Shown: positions 6,921-11,731 of the stretch, piece by piece
Numbering within the stretch: position 1 is the stretch's first letter
Layout: each line of letters starts with the position of its first letter
NCBI GenBank assembly: GCA_913009675.1
Contig: CAJVXD010000015.1
Coordinates: 1 to 11,731, forward strand
Origin: an uncultured bacterium
Lineage (GTDB): Bacteria > Omnitrophota > Gorgyraeia > Gorgyraeales > Gorgyraeaceae
Direction of reading: 5' to 3'
Length of the DNA: 11,731 bases
Position numbers and translations under genes: made by a program
The notes under the pieces: generated by a model
Database searches by the model: none
Told to the model about the DNA's origin: nothing
The model's input: only the letters and a program-made list of their open reading frames with translations

Positions 6921-9290
6921 TCTTCGCTTGAAGAATATCGCAATTATTACAGCTGTCAGTAATGTTATTATCGCTCCCATTTTAAATGAAAAGGGGTCGT
7001 ATGTAAATTTTATAATGTGCCTGCCTGGCTTCAGGTGGACGGCACGGAGGATATAGTCAGCCCTGTAAATCTTTGTCCGGCTGCCATCCACATAGGCCTT
7101 CCAGCCAGGATAATAGGAATCGCTTAAAATTAAAAACCTTGGAGCGCTTATATTGGCCCTGATTACTACTTCGCCCGGGGAGTATTTGAGGATATTTACT
7201 GTTTCCCTGCCGTTCGTCGTTCGCCGTTCGCCGTTCGTAAAAGAAAGGTCCTGCTCCAATATAACTTCTTTTGCCGGATTAAAATCCCTGCTTTTTAATC
7301 TCTTTAAAACCTCGCCTTTATCCTTGATGACGACTACCTTGCCTACTAAAAACGCCCTCGGCAAAACATTTTCATTCTCGTAAATATTTGCTCTTTTGCC
7401 CTTCTTTACCATCCTATAGCCTTTTGCTTCAAAGACCCTTGGCGAGATTATATATTTTGCATTCAGGAGATTTAAAAGATTCGTCTCGTCAGGTGAACCT
7501 CCTTCTGCTATAGCCTTGACAAGTTCTTCATGACGTCCATTATAAAGCGAACCGTATCCATAGACGCTATAGATCCCAAAACTCACATTTCTATTCGTAA
7601 CCATCCTTTCCTTAAGCGAGCGCACCCCATCAAAATATCCCCGCTCAGGGACAAATATATTCTGTTTTATTGTCGCAGGCGAATTAAATATCCTGAACAG
7701 TCCTTTGTCACTTTTTAAAAATTCAACACTTGGGCCGGGTTTCAGGTATTCACCTATATCCATGTTCTGATAAACATGCCTATTTGCCGTAAATATGTCC
7801 ATAAATGAGACACAGAGCAAGATTGGAAGTATAAGACTCAACTTCACCCTGGTCTTTGAAGGCAAGAACATCAATAAGGCTAAAAACATAAAATAGCCGA
7901 GCGCCCTCTTCAGGTTATAGAGCCCTGCAAAGACAAATTGTGCCAGTTCAGCCTTTTTATCTGCAAAAGCGGAAAAGACACTCAACGCCTTATTATATAA
8001 AAACCTGTAAAACTCACTAAAGTTCAGGTTTAGTATTAAATAAAGGAATGAAGCTGCGCACGCAATGGCCAAAAGCGCTTTTAGAAATCTTCCAAGTTTC
8101 AAACATTCCTCGAGCGACCCGTCCCGGCGAAGCGTCGAGAACCTAACAAACCTTCTGTAATAATCCAGGCCCATGCCTGCTAAAACAGCCAATGAGAATG
8201 TCACCATAAAAAAGAATTTTACAGGGTATCTTGAAAGCCCGAATCCCGGTATAACCTTGTATAAAAAATAATAAAGAGGCGTATACCTGCCAAAGGAAAG
8301 CACTAAGCCCAGCGCCAGGATATAAAAAAATGCCCTTCTCCGACTGCACCTGTCGAATCTTAAAGAAATAAATGCACATATCATGGAAAATATACCCATA
8401 TAATAAACCAAAAGCCAGCTCTGGCGTGTCCAGTAATCCTTATAAAGATAATCTGTTTCGCTTAGATAAGGTACAAATAGATCCAGAAGCGCATACGGAG
8501 GCAGCGACCACATACTTGCCTCCCTGAACCCCATTGTAGAGCGGGAGGTATGTTGTAATAATTCAAGGAACGGCAGGACCTGAAAACAGGAAAGCCCGGC
8601 TGTAACCAGGAGGCTAACTGATATAATCCTGAACATTGCCTTAAATCTATCTGCGGCGTCAATACCAAGCAGGATCAAAATGAAGATCGTCGCCAAGAGT
8701 ATCGCCGGTTCACCACCTAAAAACATCATGGTCAAAAATATGCCTGTAATAATAGAATTTTTTACCCAATCGCGGGTTAACGCCCTTTTGTAAAACAAGA
8801 TCACAAGCGGAAGCCATATCACTGAAGCAAGGGATGCAGGAAGATTTATTACAGAAATAATGTAACCGCTGAACATAAAAACCGAGCCGGAGAGAAATGC
8901 CGCATATCTCGAATATCTCCATTCTCTCATCAGGATATACGTAAAAAGCCCTGCCAAAAAGACATGCACTATTATGAAATAATTAAAGGCTCGCGCAAAG
9001 GGAAATAATAGATAGATCACACTGAGGGGGTAAAATACACATGTCTGAAGTCCGGCAAGATGCGGACTGCCGCAATGTATATAGGGATCCCATAATGGGA
9101 TCCGGCCGGCCCTGAGGACTCCTACACTGAATTCTCTCAAGGGGTAAAAAAACCTGAGGAGGTCTCTGTGGATAAAGATCCTATTCCCAAATAATGTATC
9201 GGAAAAAAATAGAGAGGGAAGGATTAATAAAATAAAAATGGGGACGGCCTCTTTCAACCATCCCCATTTATCTCTCGTAATCTGTTTCAC
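6873..9290 (-). CDS. YfhO-family multi-pass membrane protein, GT-C-like glycosyltransferase candidate
   Basis: An 805-residue membrane protein of the YfhO family. The start is GTG at 9290; an overlapping ATG at 9292 runs straight into TGA, and no Shine-Dalgarno is evident. A first helix (about 14-30) is followed by an outward loop with HRDLLRFFYPLREF (41-54, D43 being the likely GT-C acidic residue), RIPLWDPYIHCGSPHLAG (63-80) and a YP pair, all typical of the family. About a dozen further helices extend to residue 500, then a soluble domain with DSYYPGWKAYVDGS (724-737) and RADYILRAVHLKPGRHIIKFTYDP (743-766), and a last helix at about 771-787. In Bacillus, YfhO acts with a GT2 partner to glycosylate teichoic acid. 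Three repeat-like insertions interrupt the coding sequence (8106-8142, 7211-7238 and 6873-6920) without breaking the frame. It lies between the major pilin and a GT2 enzyme. The family is well supported; activity is inferred. Confidence 0.87.
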   Translation of the reverse strand: MKQITRDKWGWLKEAVPIFILLILPSLFFSDTLFGNRIFIHRDLLRFFYPLREFSVGVLRAGRIPLWDPYIHCGSPHLAGLQTCVFYPLSVIYLLFPFARAFNYFIIVHVFLAGLFTYILMREWRYSRYAAFLSGSVFMFSGYIISVINLPASLASVIWLPLVILFYKRALTRDWVKNSIITGIFLTMMFLGGEPAILLATIFILILLGIDAADRFKAMFRIISVSLLVTAGLSCFQVLPFLELLQHTSRSTMGFREASMWSLPPYALLDLFVPYLSETDYLYKDYWTRQSWLLVYYMGIFSMICAFISLRFDRCSRRRAFFYILALGLVLSFGRYTPLYYFLYKVIPGFGLSRYPVKFFFMVTFSLAVLAGMGLDYYRRFVRFSTLRRDGSLEECLKLGRFLKALLAIACAASFLYLILNLNFSEFYRFLYNKALSVFSAFADKKAELAQFVFAGLYNLKRALGYFMFLALLMFLPSKTRVKLSLILPILLCVSFMDIFTANRHVYQNMDIGEYLKPGPSVEFLKSDKGLFRIFNSPATIKQNIFVPERGYFDGVRSLKERMVTNRNVSFGIYSVYGYGSLYNGRHEELVKAIAEGGSPDETNLLNLLNAKYIISPRVFEAKGYRMVKKGKRANIYENENVLPRAFLVGKVVVIKDKGEVLKRLKSRDFNPAKEVILEQDLSFTNGERRTTNGRETVNILKYSPGEVVIRANISAPRFLILSDSYYPGWKAYVDGSRTKIYRADYILRAVHLKPGRHIIKFTYDPFSFKMGAIITLLTAVIIAIFFKRRRRNRGPAEIGGHNTN
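7211..7238 (-). repeat. Four-copy 7-bp tandem repeat inside the YfhO-like gene
   Basis: On the plus strand the units are CGTTCGT, CGTTCGC, CGTTCGC and CGTTCGT, back to back. They encode residues of about 685-694 (TNGERRTTNG) in a hydrophilic loop of the C-terminal soluble domain. Seven is not a multiple of three, so a change of one unit would shift the frame. Confidence 0.8.
8106..8142. repeat. REP-like palindromic repeat within the YfhO-like gene
   Basis: A 37-base imperfect palindrome beginning TTCCTCGAGCG and ending CGTCGAGAAC on the plus strand. It encodes residues of about 383-395 (FSTLRRDGSLEE) in a cytosolic-looking loop between helices. It shares its flanks and the CGAAGCG core with the element at 5105-5141, so the two look like members of one dispersed family. 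Confidence 0.6.
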
Positions 9291-9310
9291 ATCTATAGCG
9301 ATCTGTGTAT

Positions 9311-9709
9311 TTACCAGGCGGACGTATCCTCTGTCCTGTCAGAATATGCCCCTACCTTACCGGAAGCAGATATATACCACCATCCATTCGTGGACGTAGC
9401 TGTGCCGCTGGGTGCAGATCCTACCGCTCCTACAGACGTAGAATTATTCAACTTATTTTCCGGGATCCTCTCGTCTGCAAATAGACTGGTTGTAACTGCA
9501 GTCGGGAATGAAGCAGTACCGGATGTAGCGTTCTTCGCATATTGAATGGCAACTACCGAACGTATTGCGCCCAGGCCGCTCTTGGCAGCGCTGACCTTGG
9601 CCTTGCCGGTCAGGTCTACAAATTTAGGGATTGCAATTGCCGAGAGTATACCAAGTATAACAATCACCATTACAAGCTCAATAAGCGTAAAGCCCTTAGC
9701 GTTCCTCAT
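9311..9709 (-). CDS. Type IV pilin / major pseudopilin-like protein
   Basis: A 132-residue prepilin: MRNAKG then FTLIELVMVIVILGILSAIAIPKFVDLTGKAKVSAAKSGLGAIRSVV, with prepilin peptidase cleavage expected after G6 and E11 as the +5 glutamate. The proline and KF after the helix (IPKFVDL) and the alpha-1 extension match major pilins and GspG/MSHA-type pilins. The C-terminal part is rich in S, T, A and G (59-108) and ends with GWWYISASGKVGAYS, a common final beta-hairpin. There are no cysteines, hence no D-loop disulfide. A strong Shine-Dalgarno AGGAGG (9718-9723) lies 8 bases before the ATG, inside the end of the preceding gene. Together these suggest the most abundant subunit. It is followed after 20 bases by the YfhO-like gene. 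Confidence 0.9.
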   Translation of the reverse strand: MRNAKGFTLIELVMVIVILGILSAIAIPKFVDLTGKAKVSAAKSGLGAIRSVVAIQYAKNATSGTASFPTAVTTSLFADERIPENKLNNSTSVGAVGSAPSGTATSTNGWWYISASGKVGAYSDRTEDTSAW

Positions 9710-9711
9710 CT

Positions 9712-10080
9712 TTATCTCCTCCTCACTTTTATGGTTCCGAGCTTATTATTATATATAAACCTGCGGCCATATGGATCCACAGGATAACCTTGTTCGTCCT
9801 GCGACTGAAGTTCCAGATACCTTCTGCCGTATAGACTATCTTCTTTTATTATTGATACCCGGCTGGTATTAAGCTGTCTTAAATCCTCCGGGTATCGGCC
9901 TTCGAACATCCTATACAATTGTAATGAATATCTTAGATTTGTCAACTCGTTTTTCATCGTAACCTTCCTTGCCTCTTCCAGATTTACAATCCAATGCCTC
10001 GCAAATACTGCGTAAAGAATAAATATAATTGTTATAGAAAATATCAACTCTATTAAACCCCTGCCAATATTATTGCGCAT
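9712..10080 (-). CDS. Divergent GspG-like pseudopilin
   Basis: A 122-residue protein from the ATG at 10080 (MRNNIG, then RGLIELIFSITIIFILYAVFARHW). The layout is that of a pseudopilin, with a possible cleavage site after G6 and glutamate at +5 (E11), but the usual F-T at +1/+2 is R-G. The C-terminal half has GspG hallmarks: TNLRYSLQLYRMFEGRYPEDLRQL (47-70) and GYPVDPYGRRFIYNNKLGTIKV (98-119), resembling the DPWG-type end of GspG. The ATG at 10155 would add 25 residues that overlap the upstream small gene out of frame and spoil the leader, so 10080 is preferred; AAGG lies 9 bases upstream of it. It starts 4 bases after the stop of the small membrane protein and ends 2 bases before the pilin. 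It may be a minor or initiating subunit. Confidence 0.8.
   Translation of the reverse strand: MRNNIGRGLIELIFSITIIFILYAVFARHWIVNLEEARKVTMKNELTNLRYSLQLYRMFEGRYPEDLRQLNTSRVSIIKEDSLYGRRYLELQSQDEQGYPVDPYGRRFIYNNKLGTIKVRRR
9718..9723 (-). promoter_or_regulatory. Strong ribosome binding site of the pilin gene
   Basis: AGGAGG on the minus strand, 8 bases before the pilin ATG at 9709. It lies within the last codons of the upstream GspG-like gene, whose C-terminal triple arginine is encoded by this purine run. It is a textbook match, better than most of the other start sites in the cluster and equalled only by that of the small membrane protein. Confidence 0.8.
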
Positions 10081-10084
10081 CGCC

Positions 10085-10300
10085 TCAGGCCTTACATAAA
10101 TAATAAGCGACAAAGAATAGTGTTGCTGCTGAAAGTAAAAGACAGATCCCAACACCCTGCCTATACCTGTAGATTAAATTATCTAAATCGCTCATAAGTC
10201 TATTCGCCTGCATATTCATCTTTCTCAAGCCCTCCGGCGCTAACAATAATAAAACGCCAAAGATCAAAGCAACCACCCCTGAGATTATTAAAAAACCCAT
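10085..10300 (-). CDS. Small two-helix membrane protein of unknown function
   Basis: A 71-residue protein with two hydrophobic segments, at about 2-21 (GFLIISGVVALIFGVLLLLA) and 50-69 (VGICLLLSAATLFFVAYYLC), joined by a polar and basic loop of about 28 residues (PEGLRKMNMQANRLMSDLDNLIYRYRQG). It has a strong ribosome binding site (AAGGAGGAGG region, 10307-10317) with good spacing, and sits tightly between gspF and the GspG-like gene, so it is a real gene and not a shadow frame. I do not recognise a named family. Its position suggests an accessory of the inner-membrane platform, but this is only inference. Confidence 0.75.
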   Translation of the reverse strand: MGFLIISGVVALIFGVLLLLAPEGLRKMNMQANRLMSDLDNLIYRYRQGVGICLLLSAATLFFVAYYLCKA

Positions 10301-10322
10301 TTTCCCCCTCCTCCTTTACTTT

Positions 10323-11540
10323 TTAATGCCCGAATACCGATATCAAACTCCACATCGGTAAAAATATTGCCAACGCGAGTATCAAGACCAGGATCCCCAT
10401 AATGAATATCAGTATTGGCTCTATAAGGACTGTCAGATTCTTAACGGTATAATCTATCTGTGAATCATAATAATCCGATACCCTCATAAGTAAATCATCG
10501 ATCTTGCCTGTCTCCTCTCCGATCTTCACCATCTGCAGTACTATGCCGGGGAAAAGGCCGCTTGCCTTCATCGAGGCCACCATGCCCTCGCCCTCACTGA
10601 CCCCCTCTTTAATGTTTTCTATAGCATTCGCGATAACCTTATTCCCAACAGCCCCTCTAACGATCTCCAATGTATTTATAATAGGCAGGCCGCCTGCGGA
10701 AAGCGTAGCTGTCATCCTGCAAAAACGCGACATTGAAATCTTTAAAGCAAGCGGCCCAAAGATAGGTACTTTTAATTTAATAGTATCCCAGATGCGCCTT
10801 CCGAAAATGGTATTGATAAAATATCTAGCGGCTATGACCAAGGCAACGGCCCCGATAATTATGAAAGGCCAATAATGGACAAGGGCATAATCCATGGCTA
10901 AAAGCATCCTTGTGGGAAGGGGGAGTACGGTATTAAACCTTGCATAAACAGCACTGAACCTAGGTATGATAAACACGACCGCCAGAGGAAAGGCAATACC
11001 AATGCTGGCTATAACCAATGATGGATAGCGGGTTGCCTGTTTTATCTTAATCCGTATCTCCTGTTCATGCTCAAGGAGAGAGGCGAGCCTATCCAGGATA
11101 TTATCGAGAATCCCTGCTGCCTCCCCGGAACTTATCATGTTTATGTAGATATCAGAAAATACATTGGGGAACCTTGCGATTGACTCCGAAAGGCCTTTTC
11201 CTGCTTCTATATCGCGGGATATCTCGTCGATGACCTTCCTGAAATAACGATTGCTGCTTTGCCCGGCGATAGACTCCAGGCTTACAAGGATCGGGACACC
11301 TGCCTGCTGGAGGGCCATGAGCTGGCGTGTAAACACGATCAATTCTTCTAAATTTACCCTGCGGAAAAATCTTTCGAATAGATTAAATCTCTCTAATGCG
11401 GGATTGGTTTTTTCTATTGAGGTAGGGGCGTATCCCATCCTCTTAAAATGACCGGCAACCGTTTCTTTGGAGCTGCCTTCTATCGTGCCGGTAGAGGCCC
11501 GGCCGTATTTGTCGCGAATCTTGTACTTAAAATAAGTCAT
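10323..11540 (-). CDS. gspF: GspF/PilC-type inner-membrane platform protein
   Basis: A 405-residue protein of usual family length. A short N-terminal domain (FKYKIRDKYGRASTGTIEGSSKETVAGHFKRMGYAPTSI) is followed by two T2SSF domains at about 65-190 and 268-391. Each begins with the family pattern (F-TRQLMALQQAGVPILVSLE at 70-89; FCRMTATLSAGGLPIINTLE at 273-292) and contains the GE motif (SSGEAAGILDNIL and KIGEETGKIDDLL). Transmembrane helices are at about 172-192, 222-240 and 370-394. GspF couples the ATPase to pilin extraction from the inner membrane. Its ATG shares one base with the GspE stop (TAATG), showing translational coupling. Confidence 0.96.
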   Translation of the reverse strand: MTYFKYKIRDKYGRASTGTIEGSSKETVAGHFKRMGYAPTSIEKTNPALERFNLFERFFRRVNLEELIVFTRQLMALQQAGVPILVSLESIAGQSSNRYFRKVIDEISRDIEAGKGLSESIARFPNVFSDIYINMISSGEAAGILDNILDRLASLLEHEQEIRIKIKQATRYPSLVIASIGIAFPLAVVFIIPRFSAVYARFNTVLPLPTRMLLAMDYALVHYWPFIIIGAVALVIAARYFINTIFGRRIWDTIKLKVPIFGPLALKISMSRFCRMTATLSAGGLPIINTLEIVRGAVGNKVIANAIENIKEGVSEGEGMVASMKASGLFPGIVLQMVKIGEETGKIDDLLMRVSDYYDSQIDYTVKNLTVLIEPILIFIMGILVLILALAIFLPMWSLISVFGH

Positions 11541-11659
11541 TAGTCTTCCTGAGTGGCTTTGATAATTTCGTCTGCTGTCGTAATGCCTTTGGAGACCTTG
11601 TCTAGTCCGTCGTCCTTCAGCGTCTTCATACCCAACTCGATAGCCTTTTTCTTTATCTC
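11540..11659 (-). CDS. gspE: GspE/PilB-type assembly ATPase, C-terminal 39 residues only
   Basis: Reading the minus strand from 11659 gives EIKKKAIELGMKTLKDDGLDKVSKGITTADEIIKATQED and a stop. The pattern A-IE-GM-TL--DG--KV--GITT-EEI---T-ED is the very conserved C-terminus of GspE/PilB secretion ATPases. The Walker and zinc-binding regions lie beyond the contig end. The gene is cut at 11659/11660 by sequencing adapter, not by a biological break. It overlaps gspF by one base. GspE powers pseudopilus or pilus assembly by ATP hydrolysis in the cytoplasm. Confidence 0.92.
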   Translation of the reverse strand, partial: EIKKKAIELGMKTLKDDGLDKVSKGITTADEIIKATQED

Positions 11660-11731
11660 AGATCGGAAGAGCACACGTCTGAACTCCAGTCACACTGATA
11701 TATCTCGTATGCCGTCTTCTGCTTGAAAAAA
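11660..11731 (+). other. Illumina TruSeq adapter and index, non-genomic
   Basis: From 11660 the plus strand reads AGATCGGAAGAGCACACGTC and onward through the standard TruSeq read-1 adapter. Eight bases at 11694-11701 (ACTGATAT) match the form of TruSeq index 25, followed by ATCTCGTATGCCGTCTTC and the rest to 11725, then six A. This is read-through past an insert end and should be removed. The genomic sequence ends at about 11659. Confidence 0.98.

Overview
The window is one strand-uniform gene cluster. Every convincing gene lies on the minus strand, so transcription runs from high to low coordinates. The content is a type IV pilus / type II secretion-type assembly machine from a diderm (two-membrane) bacterium: an assembly ATPase, the GspF platform protein, six pilin-like proteins, the PilM/N/O/P-type inner-membrane alignment complex, and a lipid A-type acyltransferase. 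The mixture of T2SS-like and T4P-like parts, moderate GC by eye, the short REP-like repeats and the YfhO-type gene remind me of uncultivated lineages such as Candidatus Omnitrophota or other PVC-related groups. That placement is an inference from general resemblance, not a phylogenetic result.

Layout in transcription order: the C-terminal 39 codons of a GspE/PilB ATPase (11659-11540, cut by the contig end); gspF (11540-10323); a 71-residue two-helix membrane protein (10300-10085); a divergent GspG-like pseudopilin (10080-9712); a pilin with the strongest ribosome binding site of the cluster (9709-9311); a YfhO-family multi-pass membrane protein (9290-6873); a repeat-bearing gap; a family 2 glycosyltransferase (6768-6070); four minor pilins resembling FimT/GspH, PilV/GspI, PilW/GspJ and PilX/GspK (6032-3383); a natural PilM-PilN fusion (3361-1826); PilO/GspM (1817-1233); PilP/GspC (1229-786); and an LpxL/HtrB-type acyltransferase running off the left edge (724-1). 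Most junctions are overlaps or gaps of 2-50 bases, as expected of one operon. The largest gap (6769-6872) holds tandem repeats. No secretin (GspD/PilQ), prepilin peptidase or PilT is present in the window.

How it may work together: GspE drives GspF, which extracts processed pilins from the inner membrane. The PilM-N fusion, PilO and PilP form the ring that links this platform to an outer-membrane secretin. The H/I/J/K-like minor pilins prime or cap the filament. The most intriguing part is the embedded GT2 plus YfhO pair. In Firmicutes a GT2 enzyme (CsbB-type) charges a polyprenyl-phosphate with a sugar and a YfhO-type GT-C protein transfers the sugar outside the membrane. Here the pair sits between the major pilin and the minor pilins, which suggests a dedicated pilin or surface glycosylation module.

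Two cautions apply. The right edge (11660-11731) is Illumina TruSeq adapter with index and a poly-A tail, not genome, so the GspE gene is cut by an assembly artefact. The YfhO gene carries three unrelated repeat-like insertions, including one that supplies its C-terminus and stop codon.
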